The notes beneath the pieces were generated by a model, which was not told where the DNA came from, made no database searches, and saw only the letters and a list, made by a program, of their open reading frames with translations. Shown in pieces: positions 36,657 to 46,215 of a DNA stretch of 64,000 nt (position 1 is its first letter; the number at the start of each line of letters is the position of its first letter). This DNA comes from Fredinandcohnia aciditolerans. GTDB taxonomy: Bacteria; Bacillota; Bacilli; Bacillales; Bacillaceae_L. The position numbers and the translations under genes were made by a program. The stretch spans positions 228,875-292,874 of the forward strand of contig QGHH01000004.1 in NCBI GenBank assembly GCA_003640645.1, read 5' to 3'.

Positions 36657-36930
36657 CAAAAAAGATGAAGGCGGTCACAAAATCGGGCTCACCATTATTA
36701 GACAATCTCTTTCTCGTCTCAATTAAGGCCATTTTGGATGGCAATCTTATCAAATGCGCCTTGGCGTATTTGTGCCCAGATTTTTTCGAGTTTGCTCGAA
36801 AAGATTCCATTGAAAATCTGTGGCATCCGCCGGAAGCTTAACTTTATTCAGACATGTTTTAAACGCTCACACAAATTTAAATTCCTGTGTTTAGTACTAA
36901 TTAACTGAAGTAAGAAAACTGAATAAAGTT
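36657..36930. repeat. Dispersed hairpin repeat and 12-base inverted pair upstream of mqo
   Basis: The gap 36627-37338 holds no gene. Hairpins are GCCA/TGGC at 36728-36742, AAATGCGCC/GGCGTATTT at 36752-36771 and TTTTCGAG/CTCGAAAA at 36783-36802, followed by GGCATCCGCCGGAAGC. In reverse this block reads as [10 protein letters not shown]-type peptide, a recurring spurious frame I associate with a dispersed Bacillaceae repeat. AACTTTATTCAG (36840-36851) and its exact complement (36919-36930) flank 67 bases next to it. Nothing is recognisable from 36931 to 37300. Confidence 0.6.
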
Positions 36931-37303
36931 ATAGATTAATATTTCATTATTATATGATAATTATAGGCTATTTAATAGCCAGTTAAAAGTAAGAAGTTTA
37001 TTTAGAAGTTCATGGCTCCGACAATACAGCCTTGCATCTTCAGTTGTATGAATGGAATACTAATAAACTCTTATTCTTCATTCCATCCTTTGTTATTATA
37101 ACATGAAAAAAAGCAGAAACATCAAATTTCATGCAAAATAAATCATAATAATTTGACAAGTGACAGCGCTTTTCCAACCAATCCGGTATCGTGCAACCCA
37201 AGAAAATCTACTTTATCACTCATATTTTTCACTTCATCTTGAGTAATGCTTTTTCATCACAATGAGGATTTCAGGGCAATTACCAATAAGATTACTTAAC
37301 AAC

Positions 37304-37342
37304 CAAAAAAAACCTGAATTTCACTTTGAAATACAGGTTTAG
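37304..37342 (-). terminator. Intrinsic terminator of the YkvA-like gene
   Basis: AACCTGTATTTCA pairs with TGAAATTCAGGTT with one mismatch, followed by T8 on the reverse strand; overlaps the stop codon. Confidence 0.8.
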
Positions 37343-37719
37343 AGTATATATTGAGATGCTTTGACAATCATCCAGATCAAAATCAAAGCCCATATGAACA
37401 GGATAAGTATCCCTGCAACCCAGTTTTTGGGTTTACCATTTTTCATCATTTCTTCTGCTTTCATTTCGCAATCTGCAATCACTGCACTTGGGATCATTTT
37501 CAATGCAAACATGATTCCAATTGGGACAAGGATGACCTCATCAAGGTATCCAAGGATTGGTATAAAATCTGGGATTAAGTCGATCGGGCTGAATGTATAA
37601 GCTACCACTCCAGCAGTAAAAAGCTTAGCATACCATGGAACCCTCGCATCCTTATATGCAAAATACAAGACGAATATTTGTTTTTTCAAGCGTTTTGCCC
37701 AGCTTTTGATTTTCTCCAT
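37339..37719 (-). CDS. YkvA-family (DUF1232) membrane protein
   Basis: 126 residues. The diagnostic DUF1232 block is VPWYAKLFTAGVVAYTFSPIDLIPDFIPILGYLDEVILV, followed by a second helix pair. Function unknown; common in Bacillus. ATG 37719 was preferred to the TTG upstream, which forms part of TTGGGTGAAC. Confidence 0.9.
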   Translation of the reverse strand: MEKIKSWAKRLKKQIFVLYFAYKDARVPWYAKLFTAGVVAYTFSPIDLIPDFIPILGYLDEVILVPIGIMFALKMIPSAVIADCEMKAEEMMKNGKPKNWVAGILILFIWALILIWMIVKASQYIL

Positions 37720-37822
37720 AAGTTCACCCAATAATTTTGTTTCCTTATTTTATTCCCATCTTCTTTAGGGGTGTATACTTTAGGATTTCCTACTTGTACC
37801 ACTTTTAACCATTGCAAAGAGA

Positions 37823-38065
37823 TTAGGATTTTTTCAACGGTTCTAATAGTTCAATAAGTTCAGGGGTAAATCCTTTAACAGCGCGGTCACCTACAACTGT
37901 TACAGGGACACCTAGAAAACCAAAGCGTTCCAATTCCTTTTGGTAGACCACGTTTTCTGCAATATTTCGGAGGTCAAATGGAATACCATTTTCAGTGAGA
38001 ACCTTTTTAACAAAAGTACATTCGACACAGTCATTTGTTGTATAGACAATTACTTCTTTATTCAT
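37823..38065 (-). CDS. Glutaredoxin-like (NrdH type) thiol protein
   Basis: 80 residues of thioredoxin fold: VIVYTTNDCVECTFVKKVL with redox pair Cys13-x-x-Cys16, the cis-Pro region GVPVTVV and a GFTPELIELL helix. Expected to act as a small cytoplasmic disulfide reductase; partner unknown. It lies 15 bases after the pirin gene and is probably cotranscribed. Confidence 0.88.
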   Translation of the reverse strand: MNKEVIVYTTNDCVECTFVKKVLTENGIPFDLRNIAENVVYQKELERFGFLGVPVTVVGDRAVKGFTPELIELLEPLKKS

Positions 38066-38079
38066 TGTAACAATACTCC

Positions 38080-38934
38080 TTATTCTGCCGGCGGGCCAAA
38101 TTTTCCTGCGTGATAATCACGGTATGCTTGTTGGACTTCTTCCATTGAATTCATAACAAATGGGCCATAAGCGACAATTTCTTCGCGCAGTGGCACCCCT
38201 GAGTAAACAAGTAATTTTGAACGACTATTTGCTGATATTTCAAATTCACTTTCGTTTTTACCATTTTCGTTAAAAGTAAGGGTTCCTGCCCCTGTTTTTT
38301 TCAGAGGTGTTTTACTTTCACCAAGCTCTACTTCACCGGAAAGTACATATACAAACCCATTGTGATTTTCAGGCAGTATGTGTTTGTATGTCATACCCTT
38401 CGCAAGTGAAATCTCAGTCATAGTAATGGGGACCAAGCTATTCATCGGTCCTTTAACCCCCGCTATGTCTCCAGAGTAGACCTTTAATTCCCCACCTTCA
38501 ATTTTCACATGAGGTACATCCTCTATATACACATTTTGGTAGGAGGTTTTTGTATTTTTTAGGGAACTCGGTAAGTTCAACCATAACTGTAGTGTATGAG
38601 CAATATCTTGGTCAACTGGCTCCTCAGCATGTCTTGCACCACTGCCAGCATTCATATATTGGATATCGCCAGCCTCTAAAATTGAGTTTCCACCGTGGTT
38701 ATCGATATGCTCCAATCGTCCATCAATTACATAGGTAATCGTTTGAAACCCTCGGTGTGGATGGTCCGGAAATGCGCCGCGCTTATACCAGTCCTCCGCC
38801 ATAATTAAAAACGGGTCAAATTCCTCGAACCGATTAGGCGGTAGCACAAAGCCTTGCTGTATATGTGGATACCCATTATTGTTGTATTTTATATACCAAT
38901 GATTTTTAAGATCTCGTTTAAAAAGGGAACTCAT
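38080..38934 (-). CDS. Pirin-family cupin protein
   Basis: 284 residues. The N-terminal cupin carries the pirin motif FPDHPHRGFQTITYVIDGRLEH and DIQYMNAGSGARHAEEP with the His and Glu iron ligands; a second cupin follows with a GFVYVLSGEVELG block and PLREEIVAYGPFVMNS at the end. Members include quercetinases and redox regulators. ATG 38934 follows AAGGAGTGAACGAA; a 16-residue upstream extension lacks a site. Confidence 0.92.
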   Translation of the reverse strand: MSSLFKRDLKNHWYIKYNNNGYPHIQQGFVLPPNRFEEFDPFLIMAEDWYKRGAFPDHPHRGFQTITYVIDGRLEHIDNHGGNSILEAGDIQYMNAGSGARHAEEPVDQDIAHTLQLWLNLPSSLKNTKTSYQNVYIEDVPHVKIEGGELKVYSGDIAGVKGPMNSLVPITMTEISLAKGMTYKHILPENHNGFVYVLSGEVELGESKTPLKKTGAGTLTFNENGKNESEFEISANSRSKLLVYSGVPLREEIVAYGPFVMNSMEEVQQAYRDYHAGKFGPPAE

Positions 38935-39094
38935 TTCGTTCACTCCTTGCTTGTTCATACTTGTATTCTTTCCTATTTCCATTTCATTTTGACACTTTAG
39001 GTGAATTTGTACAAAAATTACGCTTTGGCTTCAGACTCCACCTAGTATATTTTCCCAATAATCAGTATAATCAAAGTAAGATTGGGGGGGTTTA

Positions 39095-39808
39095 ATGGGT
39101 TTCGTTTTTTTAATTATGTGTTTCCTGCTGTCCAAAATCGATAGTGTTATAGGAAAACGATTAGAACCAGGGTATAATTTGGCCGAATCAGACGGGCGTG
39201 TAAAATTCCGGGTAGGCGGCATCCTTATCGTCATCTTATTTTTGGGAAGTGCCTATACATTATTTGATATTGATAATGTTAACCATACAAAATGGCTTCT
39301 CATCTCTTTTATGTTTTCTTTTTGGGGTTTTCAGTCATTCATGGAATGGAAATATGTAGAGGGAAAGAAGTACAAATTGTCTCTTGTTTTAATGGTTGTT
39401 TCTGTTATTGCTACTTTTGGAATCTTTTTTACTTATGAAAAAATCACGAAAACTACTTTTGGTGAGGAAGTTAGTAAATACATTGGGGAAACGGAGAAAA
39501 TCGACAAAATTGAAGTAACATCAATGAGATTTGTTCAAAAGAAGGGTTACATGAACAAAAATGCTACCATCACCGATCAATCATTGATACATAGATTCAT
39601 TACCGAGCCTTCTGATATGGACCTTATGAAAACAAGATTTGGACCTGGATTAGGTTATTTCGTGATAGCCTATATAGGGAAAGATGCTTACAGTTTAGTT
39701 ATTACTGAAAGTGAGTTGCGAATCGAAGACAAAAGCTATGTAATTAAGGGTGAAAACAAGTTATTAAGCCTAATAGAAAACGAGCAATTGGAGTGGGTAG
39801 AGGAATAA
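39095..39808 (+). CDS. DUF4181-like membrane protein
   Basis: 237 residues. The N-terminal half has four TM segments and the charged block ESDGRVKFRVGGILIV seen in DUF4181 proteins. An extracytoplasmic domain of about 110 residues (from KITKTTFGEEV) follows, which short members of that family lack. Function unknown. GGGGGGG ribosome site. Confidence 0.65.
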   Translation: MGFVFLIMCFLLSKIDSVIGKRLEPGYNLAESDGRVKFRVGGILIVILFLGSAYTLFDIDNVNHTKWLLISFMFSFWGFQSFMEWKYVEGKKYKLSLVLMVVSVIATFGIFFTYEKITKTTFGEEVSKYIGETEKIDKIEVTSMRFVQKKGYMNKNATITDQSLIHRFITEPSDMDLMKTRFGPGLGYFVIAYIGKDAYSLVITESELRIEDKSYVIKGENKLLSLIENEQLEWVEE

Positions 39809-39833
39809 TATAAATAACCCCCTAAGGGATGCC

Positions 39834-39971
39834 TTAAGAGGTTTTTAATAAAGATTCAATTTCTTCTTCAGTTACAAACTTCCATTTAATATCTTTCCAA
39901 ATATCCTTATCCATTGCTTCTATAAGTAAGTCGATTTCATTATACGTAAACTTTATTGTTTGTTCTTTCAT
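39834..39971 (-). CDS. 45-residue acidic protein
   Basis: Read directly from ATG 39971 behind GGTGGATTAC: MKEQTIKFTYNEIDLLIEAM, then DKDIWKDIKWKFVTEEEIES and LLKTS. Compact, helical and acidic; no family recognised. It sits between and antisense to the plus-strand neighbours' flanks and overlaps a weak plus-strand terminator (about 39815-39848). Confidence 0.5.
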   Translation of the reverse strand: MKEQTIKFTYNEIDLLIEAMDKDIWKDIKWKFVTEEEIESLLKTS

Positions 39972-40060
39972 GTAATCCACCAAACCTTTCGTTATATAAT
40001 TCGCTTGGGCTTATCTTGGTTTGAGGGTCAAGTTAAAAAAATTTCAGGAGGAGAAAAATA

Positions 40061-41080
40061 GTGAATAACACTCAGTCTATTAAGTTTCAAAACTTCGCCA
40101 ACACCGAGTGTAAGGGTTCAAGTAGCTTGTATGAATTTCTTTCATTACAAATTGCCGACGATGATGAACTCCTTGAGTTGGCTTCTCATGCACGTAGTGG
40201 TCAGCCTTCATCTAATTTGTTGTTTGGTGCTGTTCATTACCTTTTGTTAAAAGGAAAAGACCACAGTCTTCGAGATTTTTATCCAAGTATGACGACGCAT
40301 CCCCGGAAAGTAGATGAATCCTTTTTACCTTTTAAAGAGTTTTGCAATCAATATTCTAATGAAATCATCCCACTTCTACAGGAAAAATTGGTTCAGACAA
40401 ATGAAGTAAGACGATGTTCTTATCTTTTTCCGGCCTTTCAATATATTTATCATATCATGAAAAAGCCGCTAGCATTGATTGAAATTGGGACCAGTGCCGG
40501 CCTGCAGTTGCTATGGGATCAGTATAGTTACTCGTATGGGACGGATGCAGCTTACGGAAACAGAGAATCAACTTTACATATAACAGCTGAGATAAAAGGA
40601 GATAATGCTCCTAAGCTACAAGACTATATTCCTCCAGTCGCTTCTCGTATTGGCATCGACCTCCATCCAATTGATTTAAAGGATGATGAAAATGTCCTTT
40701 GGTTAAAAGCCCTCATTTGGCCGGAACATCATGAAAGACGGGAGTTATTTGAAAAAGCTGCAAAAATAGTTAAGGCGAACGAAATACAGTTGATTAAAGG
40801 GAATGGTGTTGAAATGCTTGAGGACCTTTCTAAAGAAATTTCAAGCGAATATGCTATTTGTGTGTTCCACACCCATGTAGCAAACCAAATGCCTTCGGAA
40901 GTGAAGACGAGATTGCTAGATAAGGTTCAGCAGATCGGTACCGAACGTGAGATTTTTCATCTATATAACAATATACAAGACCGCGACCTTCATCTAGATT
41001 ATTCTCTTGACGGAAAAGTGTATAAACATGTTGTTGGTCAAACAGAAGGGCATGGAAAATGGTTTACGTGGGGGTTGTAA
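40061..41080 (+). CDS. DUF2332 family protein
   Basis: 339 residues. Features of DUF2332: an N-terminal helical region (FQNFANTECKGSSSLYEFLS), RRCSYLFPAFQYI, LALIEIGTSAGLQLLWDQYSY (SAM-pocket-like) and a C-terminal half with IGIDLHPIDL, CVFHTHVANQM. The core looks like a methyltransferase-type Rossmann fold, but no activity is established to my knowledge. GTG start behind AGGAGGAG. Confidence 0.85.
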   Translation: MNNTQSIKFQNFANTECKGSSSLYEFLSLQIADDDELLELASHARSGQPSSNLLFGAVHYLLLKGKDHSLRDFYPSMTTHPRKVDESFLPFKEFCNQYSNEIIPLLQEKLVQTNEVRRCSYLFPAFQYIYHIMKKPLALIEIGTSAGLQLLWDQYSYSYGTDAAYGNRESTLHITAEIKGDNAPKLQDYIPPVASRIGIDLHPIDLKDDENVLWLKALIWPEHHERRELFEKAAKIVKANEIQLIKGNGVEMLEDLSKEISSEYAICVFHTHVANQMPSEVKTRLLDKVQQIGTEREIFHLYNNIQDRDLHLDYSLDGKVYKHVVGQTEGHGKWFTWGL

Positions 41081-41111
41081 AAGGCATTTGGATAACTCCT
41101 ATGCCTTTTAA
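41079..41111 (+). terminator. Intrinsic terminator of the DUF2332 gene
   Basis: AAAAGGCAT pairs with ATGCCTTTT; the stem begins at the stop codon. Confidence 0.8.
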
Positions 41112-41134
41112 ACGAAAGATGTCGATGACTCTTC

Positions 41135-41323
41135 CTATATAAAGATTTTCACGATAATCGGAAGCAAAAGTGTAACTACTAAAGATTGTATGAACGTTAA
41201 AATCATATCCTTCTTCCACGGATTACTCTTTGGATAACGGTTGTTGATACGTTGAAAAACTAGAAAGATCACCCACCAGAATAATGCTACATAGATGAAA
41301 TCAAAGACATTATCATAATACAA
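41135..41323 (-). CDS. 62-residue two-helix membrane protein
   Basis: Helix 1 (FIYVALFWWVIFLVF), a basic loop (RYPKSNPWKKD) and helix 2 (FIQSLVVTLLLPIIV). TTG start eight bases behind GGGAGG. Unknown function. Confidence 0.55.
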   Translation of the reverse strand: MYYDNVFDFIYVALFWWVIFLVFQRINNRYPKSNPWKKDMILTFIQSLVVTLLLPIIVKIFI

Positions 41324-41464
41324 TCGAAACTCCTCCCTCCGTTTCTATTAGTTATCTGTTACCTCTATTATCGCATCATTTCAAAAAAATTGAAATAAAT
41401 AAAAATATTACCAAACCTTGATGGTAAAATAGTTTTAGAGATTTATAAAATTGGGGGTTTTTGT

Positions 41465-42403
41465 TTGAAGGAGAAAATATTCTGGATCAGTATAGTGGTC
41501 ATTATCCTTAGCTATATCGGCAATTATTTGTATTTCCAATCTAAACAGCTGGATGCCCCACTATTTTTGGAGCATTATTATGAACTCACTTTGAATAATG
41601 AAGATGAGACAATGCTCACTTTTTATTACGTAACCAATAAGTCGGACTCTTCATCAATTGATCACGTACAAATTGATGGAATTGAGGCATATGCGAGCAC
41701 GAATATGGATTTTATGTGGGAGTCGCAGGACCCTCAGTTTGAACAAGAGTATACACATCATTATTTAAAAGCACTTAATGTTACGTTTCCCATGGATTTC
41801 GAAGGTGAAGGTCCTTTATCGTTTTCAGAAATGGAGGTCCATCTTTCCAATGGAAAAACCCTTTTGGCTGATATTGGAGAAGTCATTCTTCATAAAAATT
41901 CGGAATACCCCAATGTGTTAGAGACACAAATAAGTTCAAGTAGTAATCAGCATCGGGAGGAGAAATCGATTGTTGCTTTAGAACCAGTCACCATTGAGGA
42001 AATTGAGATTCCTTTTAAAGAGGAATTGTCAGATGACATTTTTATTAAAGTTGAACTTGAACAGGATAAATTGCGTGAACTCGAAAAACTCAAGACTGGT
42101 GCGAATCCTCCAAAATGGTTCGATGAAGACCGCGAAAAGGAATGGGATGACTTACCAGGTGTCACCCCTAATGACGATTTACTTCCATTTGCTTTGGAAC
42201 AAAAAGAATGGGTTCGCTTCTTCATACAATTCAATTCGGCAAGGTATAGTTTCTTTCTATTCAGCATCAAACTCAACGGAAAAACAGAATCGGGTGATGA
42301 GTTTGTAAGGGAGTTACCAATCATAGATCACCCTGAGTTAAATCAAAAGGCGATCAATGAAATCATCGAGGAAAAGAGGCTGGTGAGATCGAATGAAAAT
42401 TAA
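41465..42403 (+). CDS. Membrane-anchored extracytoplasmic protein
   Basis: 312 residues: one N-terminal TM (ISIVVIILSYIGNYLYF) followed by a large soluble, acidic extracytoplasmic domain with alternating beta segments and a C-terminal charged region. No family recognised. Start TTG behind GGGGG. It overlaps the next membrane-protein gene by 11 bases, so the two are translated together and may form a complex. Confidence 0.6.
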   Translation: MKEKIFWISIVVIILSYIGNYLYFQSKQLDAPLFLEHYYELTLNNEDETMLTFYYVTNKSDSSSIDHVQIDGIEAYASTNMDFMWESQDPQFEQEYTHHYLKALNVTFPMDFEGEGPLSFSEMEVHLSNGKTLLADIGEVILHKNSEYPNVLETQISSSSNQHREEKSIVALEPVTIEEIEIPFKEELSDDIFIKVELEQDKLRELEKLKTGANPPKWFDEDREKEWDDLPGVTPNDDLLPFALEQKEWVRFFIQFNSARYSFFLFSIKLNGKTESGDEFVRELPIIDHPELNQKAINEIIEEKRLVRSNEN

Positions 42404-42980
42404 TTTTAAGCAAATGTTCTGGGGCTTCGTTTTTATTCTATTAGAGATCCATTTGATTTTTGTTGATATTTTGCCAGAGCCAATCGGGTATTATCTCATT
42501 TTCTCAAGCCTAGTAGGAGTTTCTTCAGAAAGCAGAACCGGTAATTTATTGAAGAAGCTTTTGATCTTGCTTATACTCATTAGTATTCCAACTGTGTTTA
42601 TCCAGCAAAATGTGAATGGGAATGAATTAGGATCTTTTGTCGGCATACCTATCTGGGATACCTATACCTTTTTACTAGAAATTTTCAAGTTGGTCATTGT
42701 ATTCCTTGTTTTTCAGGTAATCATGACAGTTGTCTCTGCTCTAGGGGATGAAGTTTTAATAAGTAGAAGCTCACAAACGTTTAAAATTTATATGACTGTC
42801 ATGCTACTTATCACGCTCATACATACATTTGCGATGAACTTTTCACGAGACATTATAATGGGGTACCTATTCTTTACAATCCCTTTAGGCCTCTTCATGG
42901 AAATCATGTTTCTTGTACTTTTGAGAAAGTTGCATAAGCATAAGGAACTTCAAGGATTGGATTTCAACAAGGATGGATAA
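42393..42980 (+). CDS. Polytopic membrane protein, partner of the preceding gene
   Basis: 195 residues with five to six hydrophobic segments and a short charged C-terminus. No motif recognised. Its start lies inside the end of the anchored protein gene (11-base overlap), and a terminator follows, defining a two-gene operon. Confidence 0.6.
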   Translation: MKINFKQMFWGFVFILLEIHLIFVDILPEPIGYYLIFSSLVGVSSESRTGNLLKKLLILLILISIPTVFIQQNVNGNELGSFVGIPIWDTYTFLLEIFKLVIVFLVFQVIMTVVSALGDEVLISRSSQTFKIYMTVMLLITLIHTFAMNFSRDIIMGYLFFTIPLGLFMEIMFLVLLRKLHKHKELQGLDFNKDG

Positions 42981-43010
42981 AACGCTTGGTTCTGCACCAA
43001 GCGTTTCACT
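42979..43010. terminator. Convergent terminator
   Basis: AAACGCTTGG pairs with CCAAGCGTTT across a short loop; shared by the converging membrane-protein and peptidase genes. Confidence 0.75.
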
Positions 43011-44019
43011 TAAACCTCTGTAAAACAGTTCCTTTTCCGTCTACTACTTCAATTTCGGCATATGCTCCATTAATAAATGTAATTTGTGGTGGAACATGGC
43101 CACAATCGATATCATATATAATCGGAATCTTTAGTTCCTCTGTGAGTTCTTGGTAAATATCCTCTACAGTATAATCTTCAACTGGATTATTCGCTGGACT
43201 TCTGCCAAACATAATGCCTTCACAATTTTCAAACCACCCCGCTAGCTTCATTTGCACGAGGGATCGGCGCAAATCGGTTGTGACAAGCTCGCAATTTTCG
43301 AAATACCAGATTACTGAATCTCCATTAAGGAAGTCATCACTAAATTTCCTAACATCCCCGTATGGGGTACCTATTAAATGTCTAATAATATCGATACAGC
43401 CACCAAGTAATCTCCCCTTTAGAGTTACTACACCTTTTCCTGTTGTTTTCCAGTAGGTCGGTTCGGTTAGATGAAAAATGTGAGGTGTTGGATTATCATG
43501 ATGCCATTCCTTTTGGTATTTTTCTGATGAATATTGGATGACTGATTCTCCCTTCTTGGTGGATAAGACGGTTTGCCACATTGCTGTCGTCGAGTCCGAA
43601 TCCTTTCCTCTTAAATCTATTAAGTTTGTTCCATGTGCAGTTGCCAAACCCGTTTTCAATGTAATAGCCAATAGTAACCCACTTATATCTGAGTAACCTA
43701 GGATCCATTTGTTTCTGAAATTGTCAAAGTCGAGATGCTCAAGAATTTCAATAAGTAATTCACCACCCCAGGGTGGAATAATCAGATCGATTTCTTCACT
43801 GCCCATCATTTCGTTAAACTCGTCTGCACGCTTTACTCCTGGTGCGGATTTTGCTTTTTTCTGTGTCCAAACAGTATCACCACAAATGATAGTAAACCCC
43901 TTCTGCTCCAAACGAGTAACGGCAGATCTAATGAGATCATGAAGCTCTGTTTCTACCCCTGATGACGGTGCCGTTACCCCTATAGTTGCTCCACTCTTTA
44001 ATAGAGGATAATTTATCAC
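43006..44019 (-). CDS. S66-family peptidase (LD-carboxypeptidase / MccF-like)
   Basis: 337 residues. The S66 pattern is seen as LKSGATIGVTAPSSGV at the start, the nucleophile Ser in ILGYSDISGLL, a Glu/His pair in the C-terminal half (GGCIDIIRHLIGTPYG, CGHVPPQITFINGAYAEI). MccF-like members cleave acylated microcin-type compounds; LdcA members trim peptidoglycan tetrapeptides. The length and GTNLIDLRG segment favour the MccF branch. GTG 44019 lies behind GGGGGACTTCGG. Confidence 0.85.
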   Translation of the reverse strand: MINYPLLKSGATIGVTAPSSGVETELHDLIRSAVTRLEQKGFTIICGDTVWTQKKAKSAPGVKRADEFNEMMGSEEIDLIIPPWGGELLIEILEHLDFDNFRNKWILGYSDISGLLLAITLKTGLATAHGTNLIDLRGKDSDSTTAMWQTVLSTKKGESVIQYSSEKYQKEWHHDNPTPHIFHLTEPTYWKTTGKGVVTLKGRLLGGCIDIIRHLIGTPYGDVRKFSDDFLNGDSVIWYFENCELVTTDLRRSLVQMKLAGWFENCEGIMFGRSPANNPVEDYTVEDIYQELTEELKIPIIYDIDCGHVPPQITFINGAYAEIEVVDGKGTVLQRFK

Positions 44020-44063
44020 CCGAAGTCCCCCATTCAATTCGATATCGTCTTACACTTTTCCTA

Positions 44064-44402
44064 TTACTTTCTTTCTATTAATCCAAAACCAACTCCGGTT
44101 GGATCGACTAAATACGCCAAGAAAAAATCATCAAACTCCATTTTTTCACGGACAATCATTGCACCGTTGTCTACAGCTTTCACAATTGTATCCATAATCG
44201 AATCAACTTCAATTTGGATTCTCGTTCCATGTGGATAATCATGCGGGCCTTTGCTAATCCCACCTTGAATGTGATCTAATCTTTTAACAGGCCAAAACCC
44301 CCAATTAGGTTCTTCAAATTCCCAACCGAAAACCGTTGAATAGAATTTCACTGCTTTTTCAGGGTCCTGGCTGCTGATTTCAAAACCTACAATTCGTGCC
44401 AT
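44064..44402 (-). CDS. VOC-family glyoxalase-like protein
   Basis: 112 residues: a single VOC domain (VGFEISSQDPEKAVKFYSTVFGWEFEE ... YLVDPTGVGFGLIERK). Typical of small uncharacterised glyoxalase-fold proteins. It follows the GNAT gene by 8 to 14 bases and probably shares its transcript. Confidence 0.8.
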   Translation of the reverse strand: MARIVGFEISSQDPEKAVKFYSTVFGWEFEEPNWGFWPVKRLDHIQGGISKGPHDYPHGTRIQIEVDSIMDTIVKAVDNGAMIVREKMEFDDFFLAYLVDPTGVGFGLIERK

Positions 44403-44415
44403 CGTCACCTCTCCT

Positions 44416-45219
44416 TTATTTCATTATCCAAATAGCCTTTGTATAACCTATGTGCATACCTGCTCGTTCCATGTTGTTTTGACTGACTGAACCAAATTTT
44501 GCCTGACTTACAATTAACCTGCATCCTTTTTCCAGTGCTTTTTGCATCCGCTTCTTAATTAATGCTGTTTGTATACCATGATTACGAAATTCCGGCAAGG
44601 TCGTTGCGGCAGCAAGAGTTCCAATACTATTCTGTGTATATAAAACTCCTATCCCCACTGGTGCATCCTCAATATTTGCAAGATAGAATGTCCAATTTTC
44701 ATTGTCGTAAAGTATTTTGTTATTCTGTGCGACCCCATCTTTTAAAAATGCCGGCATACCAAAGCCCTTCGTGTAAATTCCGGCGAATAAATCAAATTCA
44801 TGATGGTCTAACTCGCGAACATTGATTTTGGAATTAGTGCTCGTATCCTGATGTGAAGAATGTTCTGAGTAAAGGGTTGTGTGAAAATCATATTGATAAA
44901 AGCCCTTGTTGCTTAGGAACATAAGAAAATCCGAAGAAACATGCCCCGGCGTTAGTTCCAATCGAACAGGAATATTCTTCTGATTGTAAAAATGAATGAT
45001 TTCATCTATGTATTTCTCATCGCCATCAGATAAACCCTTTACCGTGTTGAACGATGGACCTGGAATATTCTTAACTGAAAAAGCTTTTGCACTTCCAAAG
45101 TGTTTCACTTCTACGCCCATCGGATTTCCTTCGATCGCTTGTATAGCCGTTAGTCTAGAGTTTAATACCTCTATTTCAGCGGTTTCTATGGTTTGGGCAA
45201 ATTGCTTGGTTACGACCAC
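44416..45219 (-). CDS. GNAT N-acetyltransferase, two-domain
   Basis: 267 residues. The N-terminal half is a degenerate acetyltransferase-like domain; the C-terminal half has the acetyl-CoA segment ATTLPEFRNHGIQTALIKKRMQKALEKG and QNNMERAGM. Substrate unknown. GTG start behind GGAAGTGGAG. First gene of a likely pair with the VOC protein. Confidence 0.78.
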   Translation of the reverse strand: MVVTKQFAQTIETAEIEVLNSRLTAIQAIEGNPMGVEVKHFGSAKAFSVKNIPGPSFNTVKGLSDGDEKYIDEIIHFYNQKNIPVRLELTPGHVSSDFLMFLSNKGFYQYDFHTTLYSEHSSHQDTSTNSKINVRELDHHEFDLFAGIYTKGFGMPAFLKDGVAQNNKILYDNENWTFYLANIEDAPVGIGVLYTQNSIGTLAAATTLPEFRNHGIQTALIKKRMQKALEKGCRLIVSQAKFGSVSQNNMERAGMHIGYTKAIWIMK

Positions 45220-45292
45220 TTCTCCACTTCCTTTTTTGATGAATTTATAAAACTACTAATGTGATGGATGCCAGCCCTGTGATCATTTCCAT

Positions 45293-46066
45293 TTATTCCG
45301 ACACCTTTCTGCAGACATAAATCATTTGATGGCTATCTTCCGTTAAAGGCGATTCATCCCAATCCTTGTAAACACCTAAAATCTCAAATTTATTTTGTTT
45401 GAGTAAACGATCCATCTCTAGCGGAAATACATAGCGCAATTTGATATTCGTTTTCTGTTCTCCAACTGTTTTACCGCTGTCATCTTTTTGTCGTCTAATA
45501 GTTATATAGTGTTGCACTTGCTGAAGCGCGTCGTAGTTACTTATCGTGTAGACATCTACCGTTTTCCCTGTTTCATCCTTATAGCTTAGCCAATATTCCT
45601 CAGTAGGTGGTTGAAGCAATTCATCCGGACTTGGAAACCTCGTGCCGAAGATGAAAATCCCCTCTTCTTCAAGGTGATCGTGAACGGAAGTTAGAAGCTG
45701 ATCATGCGCTTCATTCGTAAGAAAGTGCTGAAATGAGTTTCCGACGATAAAAATCAGTGGACTTTTTACTCCTAATTGAAGATTCATGCAGTCTTGCTCA
45801 ATCCACTCAATGTTTAGGTTTGTATATTCTGTTTTCTTGTTTGCTTGAGCAAGCATGCCTTGATGTATGTCTACCCCAATAAGAGAATGTCCCGCTTCTG
45901 CTAAGGGAATGGTTGCTCGACCTGTTCCACAAGCCAAATCAATGATTGGACCGTTAACTTTTTCAGCCCATTTTTTTAAGAATTCCACATCATCTTGGAA
46001 AGGGTCATTTTCTCGGTCATAAAGGACCGGATCTTGGTATTCCTCAAAATTATCAAATTTGTTCAT
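45293..46066 (-). CDS. Class I SAM-dependent methyltransferase
   Basis: 257 residues. Motif I is IDLACGTGRATIPLAEAG near residue 40, followed by GVDIHQGML (acidic adenosine-binding Asp) and FIVGNSFQHFLT. Methylates an unknown small substrate. ATG 46066 follows AAAGGAGCACAA; the upstream 24 residues lack a site. Confidence 0.85.
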   Translation of the reverse strand: MNKFDNFEEYQDPVLYDRENDPFQDDVEFLKKWAEKVNGPIIDLACGTGRATIPLAEAGHSLIGVDIHQGMLAQANKKTEYTNLNIEWIEQDCMNLQLGVKSPLIFIVGNSFQHFLTNEAHDQLLTSVHDHLEEEGIFIFGTRFPSPDELLQPPTEEYWLSYKDETGKTVDVYTISNYDALQQVQHYITIRRQKDDSGKTVGEQKTNIKLRYVFPLEMDRLLKQNKFEILGVYKDWDESPLTEDSHQMIYVCRKVSE

Positions 46067-46215
46067 TTGTGCTCCTTTACTAAACTTATTAAAATTACTT
46101 ATTATAAGTTTCCACTTAAAGGTATTAATTTCCTTCAAAAATTGTAAGCATGTCCGTTAAATGTGGTAATATTAATAAGTAAATTTTATTTTTAATAGTG
46201 AAAGGCTTGGTTTTT

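Noticed and set aside
36532-36810. Minus-strand frame starting [12 protein letters not shown]
   Set aside because: Translation of the dispersed repeat and the mqo start in another frame; recurring artefact peptide.
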